Below, piece after piece: positions 1-5,990 of a stretch of 6,104 bases of DNA. Made by a program: the position numbers and the translations under genes. The DNA comes from Syntrophomonadaceae bacterium (GTDB lineage Bacteria; Bacillota; Dethiobacteria; DTU022): assembly GCA_007130585.1 (NCBI GenBank), contig SLSE01000110.1, positions 1 to 6,104 on the forward strand, in the 5' to 3' direction. Below the pieces are notes generated by a model that saw only the letters and a list, made by a program, of their open reading frames with translations, was not told the DNA's origin and did not search any database. The stretch's first letter is position 1. Each line of letters begins with the position of its first letter.

Positions 1-78
1 AAAGCGGAATTGCCATCAATTAGTTAAAGAACAAGCCCGGCTTGCTTTTGTCAACTTACTGCCGTCTATCCTTATAGA

Positions 79-110
79 AAAGGGGCTGTCCGTTTCAGGA
101 CAGCCCCTTT
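79..110 (-). terminator. Rho-independent terminator of the binding-protein gene
   Basis: A perfect 13-bp inverted repeat (79-91 pairs with 98-110) encloses a 6-nt loop at 92-97. The stem contains GGGGCTGTCC and its complement. Read on the minus strand, the 3' arm runs into CCCCTTTTCT, a short U-tract, and the hairpin begins 22 nt after the stop codon of the binding-protein gene. On the plus strand the 3' arm ends in TTT and then AAG, so it could also stop weak rightward transcription from a gene to the left, but the U-tract favours the minus strand. Confidence 0.88.
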
Positions 111-132
111 AAGTATCAGCTTAGCAGGTTAA

Positions 133-1707
133 TTACTGTTCTATATAAACATCCTGCAGCATAAACATACTGGCGGGGGTTACCCAGAAGTTCTGGACAT
201 CGTTGTTAACCCCAACCAGGTTCTCGTTATAAACGAGATAGAGCATCGGCGCGTCTTCAATCAGCAATTCCTGGAGTTCGCTGTAGATTGCCAGACGTTC
301 TTCCGGATCGGGTTCCTGCCGCCCGGCATCCAGCAATTGGTCAGCTTCGTCACTCCTGTAGAAGGCGCGGTTACCCGGCGCTCCGACATTATCAGAGTGG
401 AATAAAGCATATACTGCGTAGTCTGCATCGAGTGTCGGAGTTGACCAGCCAAGGATAAACATTTCATGTTCGCCGGCTGCAGTCCCGTCCAGGTATGCGC
501 CCCACTCGACAACTTCTACTTCTACTTCGATGTTCAGCTCTCTTAATTCAGACTGCAGGTACTCTGCAATCATGATCCGGACGGGGTTGTCGTTCGTCCA
601 GATTGTGGCTTCAAAGCCATCTTCATAACCTGCTTCAGCCATCAGTTCTTTTGCCCTGTCAACATCGTAAGGCAGTCCGCTGATATTGGGATCGTGACCG
701 AAAACGCCGGGTGCAATCGGACCTTCGGCAGGGATGGCGGTGCCTTCATAGGCTCCTTCAATAATCTCCTGCTTATTTATGGCCATCGAGATCGCCTGGC
801 GGACACGGACGTCATCGTAAGGGGCTTTGTCCAGGTTATAGCCGATATAAGCCATTACAGTTACCGATGTAATATTCATGCCGGCGTTATCCATGTTTTC
901 AACACGGCTCATATCGCTCGGTTCAACCGGATTGGCGATGTGAGCGAAGCCGGTTTCCAGCTCGGAAAGGCGGGTCAGGCTTTCCGGAACAACTCTCCAG
1001 GTTACGCTCTCAAGCAGGGCATTTTCGCCCCAGTAATCATCATTGCGGACCATTACCAGCTCATTGCCCGGATCCCAGCTTTCAAGTTTAAAAAAGCCGG
1101 TGCCAACCGGGTTTTGGGCAAGATAGGTTCCCGCTTCATTGCCTGCCGCCATTTCATCGTAATCAGCTTCGATTGCCGCAGGACTGATGATTGCCCCACC
1201 GCTGTGGGCCAGGTGAGCGGGAAGGGGAGCAAAGGGAAACTCGGTAACAAACTGTACTGTGTAGTCATCAACTACAATTACCTCTTCAATCATGGAAAAC
1301 AGGAAGAGACGCGGTGAAGCAACTTCAGGATCAAGCAGGCGCTCGAAGGATGCCTTAACAGCTTCTGCAGTGAAATCAGTACCGTCATGGAACTGAACTC
1401 CCTCGCGCAGGGTAAATTCCCAGGTAAGATCGTCAATTGCTTCCCAGTCAGTGGCCAGCAAAGGCTGAAGGACGCTGTTTTCGTCAAAAACAACCAGCGA
1501 CTCATAGATGCTGATGCAAACATTTGCTGAAGGAACATCGTTGGAGCCGTGCGGATCGAGAGAAACAGCATCGGAGAGAGTAGCGATAATCAGATCGCCG
1601 CCTCCTTCAACTTCGTCCACGACATCTTCGGCCGGGCCGCATGCAGCCAGGAACAGCGGCACCAGGAACAAAACAAGAATAAACCAGGCTAGTTTTTTTA
1701 CTTTCAT
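133..1707 (-). CDS. ABC transporter substrate-binding lipoprotein, peptide/glutathione type (SBP_bac_5)
   Basis: This 524-residue protein is the extracytoplasmic ligand-binding component of a peptide-type ABC importer. The sequence shows a basic N-terminus (MKVKK), a hydrophobic core at about residues 6-20 and a lipobox LAAC with the lipidated cysteine at residue 23. A short acidic, Gly-rich linker follows at about 27-37, then the SBP family 5 (cluster C) fold. Recognisable family stretches are W95 to E121 (the W-EFTLREGV-FHDG-FTA-V--SFE pattern), NPVGTGFFKL at 199-208, VRQAISMAIN at 302-311 and the C-terminal region around 415-440. Length is normal for the family. The start is supported by AAGGGGG 10 nt upstream. 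It is transcribed away from its permease/ATPase operon, from a shared 249-bp region, and ends at a strong terminator. The mature part is unusually acidic (about 93 D/E to 21 K/R). The nearest functional types are DppA, OppA and GsiB; the ligand is not readable from sequence. Confidence 0.95.
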   Translation of the reverse strand: MKVKKLAWFILVLFLVPLFLAACGPAEDVVDEVEGGGDLIIATLSDAVSLDPHGSNDVPSANVCISIYESLVVFDENSVLQPLLATDWEAIDDLTWEFTLREGVQFHDGTDFTAEAVKASFERLLDPEVASPRLFLFSMIEEVIVVDDYTVQFVTEFPFAPLPAHLAHSGGAIISPAAIEADYDEMAAGNEAGTYLAQNPVGTGFFKLESWDPGNELVMVRNDDYWGENALLESVTWRVVPESLTRLSELETGFAHIANPVEPSDMSRVENMDNAGMNITSVTVMAYIGYNLDKAPYDDVRVRQAISMAINKQEIIEGAYEGTAIPAEGPIAPGVFGHDPNISGLPYDVDRAKELMAEAGYEDGFEATIWTNDNPVRIMIAEYLQSELRELNIEVEVEVVEWGAYLDGTAAGEHEMFILGWSTPTLDADYAVYALFHSDNVGAPGNRAFYRSDEADQLLDAGRQEPDPEERLAIYSELQELLIEDAPMLYLVYNENLVGVNNDVQNFWVTPASMFMLQDVYIEQ

Positions 1708-1717
1708 GCTTAGCTTT

Positions 1718-1724
1718 CCCCCTT
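1718..1724 (-). promoter_or_regulatory. Ribosome binding site of the binding-protein gene
   Basis: On the minus strand AAGGGGG is followed by 10 nt and then the ATG at 1707. It is purine-rich and well placed, and it fixes the start directly before the lipoprotein signal sequence. Confidence 0.75.
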
Positions 1725-1750
1725 AAACAATTTAAATTAGGCAAGCAGTT

Positions 1751-1778
1751 ATGCTATTTTATCAGTCCGCTATTTCAA
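1751..1778 (-). promoter_or_regulatory. Candidate sigma-A promoter(s) of the binding-protein gene
   Basis: Two overlapping solutions are visible on the minus strand. One is an extended -10, TGA-TAAAAT, at 1764-1756. The other is a -35 TTGAAA (1778-1773, 5 of 6 consensus) with a 16-nt spacer and TAGCAT (1756-1751, 4 of 6). Either would start transcription near 1744-1749 and give a leader of about 40 nt before the ATG. The -35 hexamer lies inside one arm of a 9-bp inverted repeat (1772-1780), so a factor bound there could compete with polymerase. This was judged by eye, with no transcript data. Confidence 0.5.
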
Positions 1779-1831
1779 TCTGTGTTATATTAAAAAACGT
1801 GACCCGGCTAAAATAATCGGTTGATTGAAAT
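1772..1831. repeat. 9-bp inverted repeat pair ATTTCAATC ... GATTGAAAT
   Basis: ATTTCAATC at 1772-1780 is the exact reverse complement of GATTGAAAT at 1823-1831. The arms are separated by 42 bp, so a simple RNA hairpin is unlikely. The left arm covers the TTGAAA -35 element of the binding-protein promoter, and the right arm presents the same TTGAAA on the plus strand. The pair could be two operator half-sites or simply two polymerase -35-like sequences facing apart. Confidence 0.55.
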
Positions 1832-1850
1832 TTAGACTGTTAAAACGTGA
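1794..1850. repeat. 9-bp direct repeat AAAACGTGA
   Basis: AAAACGTGA occurs at 1794-1802 and again at 1842-1850, 48 bp apart start to start. Both copies are preceded by T and A residues, so the similarity extends slightly (TTAAAA(AA)CGTGA). The copies interleave with the inverted repeat pair in the same intergenic region. They may be recognition sites of a regulator, and no family could be assigned. Confidence 0.5.
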
Positions 1851-1866
1851 AACAATTGTTTATACT
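1837..1866 (+). promoter_or_regulatory. Weak candidate promoter of the permease/ATPase operon
   Basis: The best plus-strand -10 is TATACT at 1861-1866 (5 of 6), with only a poor -35, CTGTTA at 1837-1842 (18-nt spacer, 3 of 6). Other -10-like hexamers lie at 1872-1877 (TATTAT) and 1910-1915 (TAAAAT), also without good -35 partners. The lack of a strong -35 would fit a promoter that needs an activator, but it is equally compatible with my missing the true site. Confidence 0.3.
1850..1861. promoter_or_regulatory. 12-bp palindrome AAACAATTGTTT, possible operator
   Basis: This is a perfect 12-bp palindrome immediately upstream of, and sharing its last base with, the TATACT -10 candidate of the rightward operon. 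A bound dimer here would overlap the polymerase footprint. AAACAATT also recurs at 1725-1732 in the leader of the binding-protein gene. In AT-rich DNA a palindrome of this size can arise by chance, so the operator role is tentative. Confidence 0.4.
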
Positions 1867-1956
1867 ATACATATTATTGTTCGAAAAGGCAATATGGATT
1901 TTTATGCTTTAAAATATTAACACACTTAAACTGTGCAATCAATACAGGAAGGAAAG

Positions 1957-2859
1957 ATGCGTAGCATGACTAATCTCGACAATACAGTGTCAACGCCTGA
2001 CAGCCAGGTTATTCAGGGATCGTCCGGCTGGGGAATGATTTATAAACGGCTGAGAAAGAACAAGGCCGCCCTGATTGGCGGATACCTGATCCTGCTGCTC
2101 ATTATTGTAGCCATCCTGGGGCCGTTGTTTACCGTCCATGATCCACTGCGGGTTGATTATTCTACCCGCCTGCTCTCTCCATCGGGAGAATACTGGCTGG
2201 GTACCGATCATAACGGACGCGATATTTTTACCCGCCTCATTCACGGCACATCTATAACCCTCTATATCGGGTTCCTCTCTGTTCTGGTAGGTTTAATTAT
2301 CGGTCTTCCCCTGGGAATACTTTCCGGTTACTACGGAAAAGCCCTGGACAGCTTTATAATGCGCTGTATAGATGTTTTGCTGGCCTTTCCGGGTATCCTG
2401 CTGGCCATTGCCCTGGTCAGCGTGCTCGGGGGCAGTATTAATAATGTGATCATTGCTGTCGGGGTATTTTCTATCCCCGGTTTTGCCAGGATTGCAAGGG
2501 GCTCTACCATGGCCGTAAGAAAGCTTGAATATATTGATGCCGTCCGGGCGCTGGGAGCCAGCGACCTGCGTATAATCGGGCTGCACATACTGCCAAATAT
2601 TGTCTCGCCAATAATTGTTCAGGCCACAATCAGGATTGCGATCGCTATTTTAATTGCCAGCGGCTTATCGTTCCTGGGCCTGGGCGCGCAGCCGCCGACT
2701 CCCGAGTGGGGGGCCATGCTCAGCCAGGGGCGCAGCTACATGTTTGATCATCCGCACGTAGCTCTTTATCCCGGCCTGGCTATAGTTACCGCGGTGCTGG
2801 CTTTTAACCTGTTTGGCGACGGACTGCGGGATGCTATTGATCCGCAGAGTAAAGGCTAG
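1957..2859 (+). CDS. dppC: Peptide ABC transporter permease, DppC/OppC/GsiD type
   Basis: This is one half of the membrane channel of the importer, 300 residues from the chosen start. A soluble N-terminus of about 28 residues precedes a first membrane helix (AALIGGYLILLLIIVAILGPLF, about 38-58), the typical OppC_N arrangement. The conserved motif WLGTD-NGRDIFTRLIHG lies at about 80-97, and four or five more hydrophobic segments follow. The EAA loop that docks on the ATPase is clear at about 191-214 (EYIDAVRALGAS then HILPN), and a late GLSFLGLGAQPP-PEWG signature at about 236-252 is characteristic of DppC-type subunits. An in-frame GTG at 1933 has no Shine-Dalgarno. AGGAAGG at 1946-1952 serves ATG 1957 (short spacing) or ATG 1966 (three residues shorter), so the start is uncertain by three codons. 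It is the first gene of the operon, whereas relatives usually place B before C. Confidence 0.93.
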   Translation: MRSMTNLDNTVSTPDSQVIQGSSGWGMIYKRLRKNKAALIGGYLILLLIIVAILGPLFTVHDPLRVDYSTRLLSPSGEYWLGTDHNGRDIFTRLIHGTSITLYIGFLSVLVGLIIGLPLGILSGYYGKALDSFIMRCIDVLLAFPGILLAIALVSVLGGSINNVIIAVGVFSIPGFARIARGSTMAVRKLEYIDAVRALGASDLRIIGLHILPNIVSPIIVQATIRIAIAILIASGLSFLGLGAQPPTPEWGAMLSQGRSYMFDHPHVALYPGLAIVTAVLAFNLFGDGLRDAIDPQSKG

Positions 2860-2870
2860 AAAAGTTAGAA

Positions 2871-2878
2871 GAGGGGTG
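2871..2878 (+). promoter_or_regulatory. Ribosome binding site supporting a TTG start (dppB)
   Basis: GAGGGGTG lies 7 nt before TTG 2886. No in-frame ATG or GTG near this site gives the expected N-terminus, so this element decides the start. Confidence 0.75.
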
Positions 2879-2885
2879 TAGTTCT

Positions 2886-3806
2886 TTGCTTCAGTTTGTT
2901 GTCAGAAGACTGATCCAAACTATTCCGGTGGTGCTTGGTGTTACGATTTTGGTTTTTTCGCTGATGCACCTGATACCGGGAGATCCAGCCCAGATTATCG
3001 CCGGTGAAGTTGCTCCGGCTGCCCAGGTGGAAGCGATTAGGGAAAGGCTTGGCTTAAACGATCCTGTGCCGGTTCAATATATAAGATATATGGGCAACCT
3101 GCTGCAGGGAGATCTCGGGCAATCCGTGCGCAGCAGCCGCTCGGTTGTTGATGAAATACAGCCCAGGATATGGGTCACCATGAGGCTGGCTCTTTACAGC
3201 ATGATTTTAAGCGTAATGCTCGGGCTGGTCGCCGGTGTTATTTCGGCGGTACGCAGGTACAGCCTGACTGACAGCATGCTTATGGTCGCGGCTCTGTTTG
3301 GGTTTTCCATGCCCGCTTTCTGGCTCGGTTTAATGCTCATAAAGTTATTCGCCATTGACCTGGCCCTGTTGCCTCCGTCCGGGTGGGGCACCTGGCAGCA
3401 GGGCATACTGCCGGTTATTACCCTCGGTACGGCAGGGGCGGCTATTATTGCCAGGATGACCCGTTCCAGCATGCTTGATGTTATTAACCAGGATTACATC
3501 CGCACGGCCAGGGCAAAAGGCGTGAAAGAAAGGGTGGTAATATACAAGCACGGTTTAAAAAACGCTTTAATCCCGGTTGTTACTGTAATCGGGATTGAAA
3601 TGGGGATGCTGCTCTCGGGAACCGTGCTTACGGAAACCGTATTTGCCATAAACGGTATGGGGCGCCTGGCCATTGATGCGATCCGGTCCCGCGATTTCCC
3701 GCTTGTCCAGGGCATTGTTTTAATTTTTGCCCTGATCTTTGTTTTTGTTAACTTCCTGGTGGATGTTTCGTACCGCTACCTGAACAAGAGAATAGACTTG
3801 AATTAA
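2886..3806 (+). CDS. dppB: Peptide ABC transporter permease, DppB/OppB/GsiC type
   Basis: This is the partner channel subunit, 306 residues, forming a heterodimer with the DppC-type protein. The start is TTG at 2886, supported by GAGGGGTG 7 nt upstream. It gives the family's standard beginning, with a basic residue pair, helix 1 and the HLIPGDPA motif (about 28-35). RLGL-DPVPVQY at 54-65 and GDLGQSVRSSR-V at 75-87 are also typical of DppB. Further hydrophobic helices lie at about 99-122, 132-157, 173-190, 229-249 and 274-296. The EAA loop is at about 204-230 (DYIRTARAKGV and then KNALIP), and the C-terminal L-ETVFAINGMGRL-IDAI--RDFPLVQG signature at 248-276 is clear. It follows the DppC-type gene by 26 nt and is surely co-transcribed. 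Confidence 0.94.
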   Translation: MLQFVVRRLIQTIPVVLGVTILVFSLMHLIPGDPAQIIAGEVAPAAQVEAIRERLGLNDPVPVQYIRYMGNLLQGDLGQSVRSSRSVVDEIQPRIWVTMRLALYSMILSVMLGLVAGVISAVRRYSLTDSMLMVAALFGFSMPAFWLGLMLIKLFAIDLALLPPSGWGTWQQGILPVITLGTAGAAIIARMTRSSMLDVINQDYIRTARAKGVKERVVIYKHGLKNALIPVVTVIGIEMGMLLSGTVLTETVFAINGMGRLAIDAIRSRDFPLVQGIVLIFALIFVFVNFLVDVSYRYLNKRIDLN

Positions 3807-3840
3807 GAGCCAATATTAGGATTTAATTGCCTGTGAAAGA

Positions 3841-3845
3841 GAGGG
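3841..3845 (+). promoter_or_regulatory. Ribosome binding site supporting a TTG start (dppD)
   Basis: GAGGG, within a longer purine run from 3836 to 3848, sits 6 nt before TTG 3852. The upstream GTG at 3833 is out of frame and no nearby ATG exists, so the TTG is the only reasonable start. Confidence 0.65.
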
Positions 3846-3851
3846 AAGCCC

Positions 3852-4862
3852 TTGAAACCATCAGAAAACATACTTCAAATTAATAACCTCAGGACATCAT
3901 TTTTTACTGATGGAGGAGAAGTAAAAGCAGTTGACGGCGTTACCCTGGGTATTCCAAAAGGAGAAACTATCGGGGTGGTTGGAGAATCCGGCTGTGGAAA
4001 AAGTGTTATGGCCCTTTCCATCCTCCGGTTAATCGATAAACCCGGTAAAATTATCGGCGGTGAAATACTGCTCAACGGACACGATATTATGTCCCTCCCT
4101 GAAAAAGATATGCTTTCCATCAGGGGCTGCGCGGTTTCTATGATTTTCCAGGAACCTATGACTTCCTTAAACCCTGTTCTGACAATTGGCGAGCAGATCA
4201 GGGAAGCCCTGAGAATTCACCAGGGGATGAAGAATAAAGAAGCCGGAGTTAAAGCGGTCGAGATGCTAACGCTGGTTGGCATAGCATCCCCGGGGGAAAG
4301 GATGAATCAGTACCCTTATGAATTGTCGGGCGGGATGAGGCAGCGGGTAATGATTGCCATGGCTCTGGCCTGTGCCCCCGATCTGCTTATTGCCGATGAA
4401 CCCACTACAGCCCTTGATGTCACCATCCAGGCCCAGATCCTTGAACTGATCAAAGAGCTCCAGGCCAAGCTGGGCATGTCGGTTATGATTATTACCCACG
4501 ATCTTGGCATTGTTGCAGAAACATGCAGTTATGTTGCGGTTATGTATTGCGGCAGCATTGTGGAATACGCCGACGTGGAATCATTATTTGAAAACCCGAA
4601 ACATCCTTATACGGTCGGACTTTTTAATTCCCTGCCCCGCCATGATATGGACAGGGATGAACTGGAAGCGATCCGGGGATCGGTCCCCAGTCCGGCAGAA
4701 ATGCCCCGGGGATGTCGCTTCGCACCCCGCTGCCCTTATGCAGAAGAGGTTTGCACAAAGCAATTGCCGGAACTAAAACAACTGGAGGGCGACGTGCTGG
4801 TCAGGTGTTGGATTTATACCGATGGATGGAAAGGAACTAAAGAGGTGGCTTACCATGGCTGA
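3852..4862 (+). CDS. dppD: Peptide ABC transporter ATP-binding protein, DppD/OppD type
   Basis: This is a cytoplasmic ATPase of 336 residues that powers import together with the DppF-type partner. Visible motifs are Walker A GESGCGKS at 44-51, Q-loop Q100, signature LSGGM at 158-162, Walker B LLIADEP at 178-184 with D182 and catalytic E183, D-loop at 187-189 and switch histidine H216. The C-terminal oligopeptide/dipeptide extension (HPYT at 251-254) carries four cysteines, C288-x5-C294-x6-C301-x17-C319. In the DppD family this pattern is known to bind a [4Fe-4S] cluster. All catalytic residues are intact, and length is normal. The start is TTG 3852 with a GAGAGGG-type ribosome site just upstream, 45 nt after dppB. 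A GRCRFAPRCP-like stretch (287-295) matches family consensus. The C-terminus overlaps the next gene by 8 nt. Confidence 0.95.
   Translation: MKPSENILQINNLRTSFFTDGGEVKAVDGVTLGIPKGETIGVVGESGCGKSVMALSILRLIDKPGKIIGGEILLNGHDIMSLPEKDMLSIRGCAVSMIFQEPMTSLNPVLTIGEQIREALRIHQGMKNKEAGVKAVEMLTLVGIASPGERMNQYPYELSGGMRQRVMIAMALACAPDLLIADEPTTALDVTIQAQILELIKELQAKLGMSVMIITHDLGIVAETCSYVAVMYCGSIVEYADVESLFENPKHPYTVGLFNSLPRHDMDRDELEAIRGSVPSPAEMPRGCRFAPRCPYAEEVCTKQLPELKQLEGDVLVRCWIYTDGWKGTKEVAYHG
4841..4848 (+). promoter_or_regulatory. Ribosome binding site deciding the dppF start
   Basis: AGAGGTGG lies within the end of dppD and ends 6 nt before ATG 4855. It favours this start over the in-frame ATG at 4822 and implies that ribosomes finishing dppD help initiate dppF. 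Confidence 0.75.
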
Positions 4863-5859
4863 TAAAGAACTTTTACGGGTAAAAGAACTCAAGAAATATT
4901 TTCCCATTAAGGGCGGTTTTTTGGGCCGGACCGTAAACTATGTCAGGGCGGTTGACGATATTTCATTTTCTGTTTACGAAGGGGAAACCGTTAGCCTGGT
5001 GGGAGAATCGGGCTGCGGAAAATCCACTGCCGGCCGGGCAATACTGCGCCTGGAAGAGCCTACGGCGGGGGAAGTAATATTTGACGGTGTTGATATAGCA
5101 GGCCTGAATAAAAGGGAATTAAGAAAAATGCGTAAAGACCTGCAAATAATATTTCAGGATCCCTATGCTTCGATTAATCCCCGCCAGACTCTCTCGAGAG
5201 TCCTGGAAGAAGCGTTGCAGATCCAGGATATTGTGCCCCGGGAGCAGAGAAAATCCCGTGCCATAGAGCTGCTTGAGACAGTGGGGCTGGCAGGGTATCA
5301 GGCGGATCGGTTTCCTCACGAGTTTAGCGGAGGGCAAAGGCAGAGGATCGGGATCGCCCGCGCCTTATCATTGAACCCGAAAATGATTATCTGTGATGAA
5401 GCGGTCTCAGCCCTGGATGTTTCGATCAGGGCCCAGATCTTAAACCTCCTGAAAAAACTGCAGAGCGAATACCAGCTGACGTACCTGTTTATTTCGCATG
5501 ATCTGGGTGTGGTTCGGCATATTTCTGACCGGATAATTGTTATGTACCTGGGGGAGATTGTGGAGATAGCCGATAAAAAATCCCTCTTTGCAAACTCCCG
5601 CCATCCTTATACCAGGGCCCTGTTATCCGCCATTCCGGTTCCCAAACCTGGGAAACAACGGGAGCGGATTGTGCTTTCCGGCGATGTCCCTTCATCAATT
5701 AATCCCCCCGCGGGATGCAGATTCCACACCCGCTGCCCTTATGCCAGGGATCGCTGCACAACCGAAGTTCCGGAACTGCGTGCTGCGGGAAACATGGCCG
5801 CCGGGCACCTGGCAGCCTGCCATTATTTCGAAGAAATTTACTCCCGGGCCGCTATCTAA
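4855..5859 (+). CDS. dppF: Peptide ABC transporter ATP-binding protein, DppF/OppF type
   Basis: This is the second ATPase of the importer, 334 residues from ATG 4855. Motifs are Walker A GESGCGKS at 50-57, Q-loop Q101, signature FSGGQ at 157-161, Walker B MIICDEA at 177-183 with D181 and E182 (the DEAVSALDVS form, normal for DppF) and switch H215. An early FPIKGGF-GRTV segment (16-27) is a DppF/OppF hallmark. The C-terminal extension holds C288-x5-C294-x6-C301-x20-C322, the same iron-sulfur-type pattern as in its partner. An in-frame ATG at 4822 would add 11 residues but lacks a ribosome site. AGAGGTGG at 4841-4848 sits 6 nt before ATG 4855, which starts inside the last codons of dppD and gives an 8-nt overlap that suggests translational coupling. 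It is the last gene of the operon. Confidence 0.95.
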   Translation: MADKELLRVKELKKYFPIKGGFLGRTVNYVRAVDDISFSVYEGETVSLVGESGCGKSTAGRAILRLEEPTAGEVIFDGVDIAGLNKRELRKMRKDLQIIFQDPYASINPRQTLSRVLEEALQIQDIVPREQRKSRAIELLETVGLAGYQADRFPHEFSGGQRQRIGIARALSLNPKMIICDEAVSALDVSIRAQILNLLKKLQSEYQLTYLFISHDLGVVRHISDRIIVMYLGEIVEIADKKSLFANSRHPYTRALLSAIPVPKPGKQRERIVLSGDVPSSINPPAGCRFHTRCPYARDRCTTEVPELRAAGNMAAGHLAACHYFEEIYSRAAI

Positions 5860-5869
5860 AAGGCCCGGG
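5843..5869 (+). terminator. GC-rich inverted repeat at the operon end, weak terminator candidate
   Basis: CCCGGGCC at 5843-5850 pairs perfectly with GGCCCGGG at 5862-5869 around an 11-nt loop that contains the dppF stop codon (5857-5859). The 8-bp stem is all G/C. It is followed by CTTCAAAATCTC, with no real U-tract, so it is a poor intrinsic terminator and may instead protect the 3' end of the message or attenuate read-through into the next gene. Confidence 0.45.
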
Positions 5870-5927
5870 CTTCAAAATCTCTACCCTTGACATGCCTGCA
5901 AACCTCTATACTGTCTAGCGCCCTGTT

Positions 5928-5936
5928 TGTTATAAT
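5928..5936 (+). promoter_or_regulatory. Extended -10 promoter before the lgt-like gene
   Basis: TGT-TATAAT at 5928-5936 is a perfect -10 hexamer with an extended TGn element. The expected start would be near 5943, leaving a leader of about 48 nt. No good -35 sits 17 nt upstream. A perfect TTGACA occurs farther up at 5887-5892, but only weak -10 sequences lie at a proper distance from it (TACTGT at 16 nt; TATACT at only 14 nt), so it may mark a second, weaker promoter. Confidence 0.55.
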
Positions 5937-5990
5937 GTAAGTAAGAAACCAAAAAATCGCTTATGAAACATAAAGGGGCCGAGATCTGCC

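Larger units (their letters stand above)
1708..1956. other. Divergent control region between binding-protein gene and transport operon
   Basis: This 249-bp AT-rich segment separates two divergent transcripts and has no credible open reading frame. It holds the minus-strand promoter, weaker plus-strand -10 candidates, a 9-bp inverted repeat pair (1772-1780 and 1823-1831), a 9-bp direct repeat pair (1794-1802 and 1842-1850), a 12-bp palindrome (1850-1861) and a 10-bp palindrome AATTTAAATT (1729-1738) in the binding-protein leader. No riboswitch or tRNA fold was recognised. Its size and symmetry suit joint regulation of both units by one or more DNA-binding proteins, which is an inference. Confidence 0.7.

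Noticed and set aside
32..49. Small hairpin CAAGC-CCG-GCTTG followed by CTTTTG, a possible plus-strand terminator
   Set aside because: A 5-bp stem with a 3-nt loop and four T residues is too weak, and no upstream gene is visible to give it a purpose.
2..112. Open frame from the left edge ending at the TAA at 110-112, and a second frame ending at 25-27, as possible tails of an upstream gene
   Set aside because: The longer frame runs through the whole terminator hairpin, and its peptide matches nothing I recognise. The shorter gives only eight residues. Neither can be supported.
694..1317. Plus-strand open frame of 207 codons opposite the binding-protein gene
   Set aside because: It is antisense to a clear family 5 binding protein, has no ribosome site and shows no recognisable domain; it is a shadow frame.
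4504..4776. Plus-strand open frame of 90 codons inside dppD
   Set aside because: It lies in another frame of an intact ATPase gene and has no independent start signals or domain.
133..5859. Nickel importer (NikABCDE) as an alternative identity
   Set aside because: The binding protein and ATPases fit the general peptide/glutathione group better, and no nickel-linked gene or NikR-like site was seen. It cannot be fully excluded without a search.
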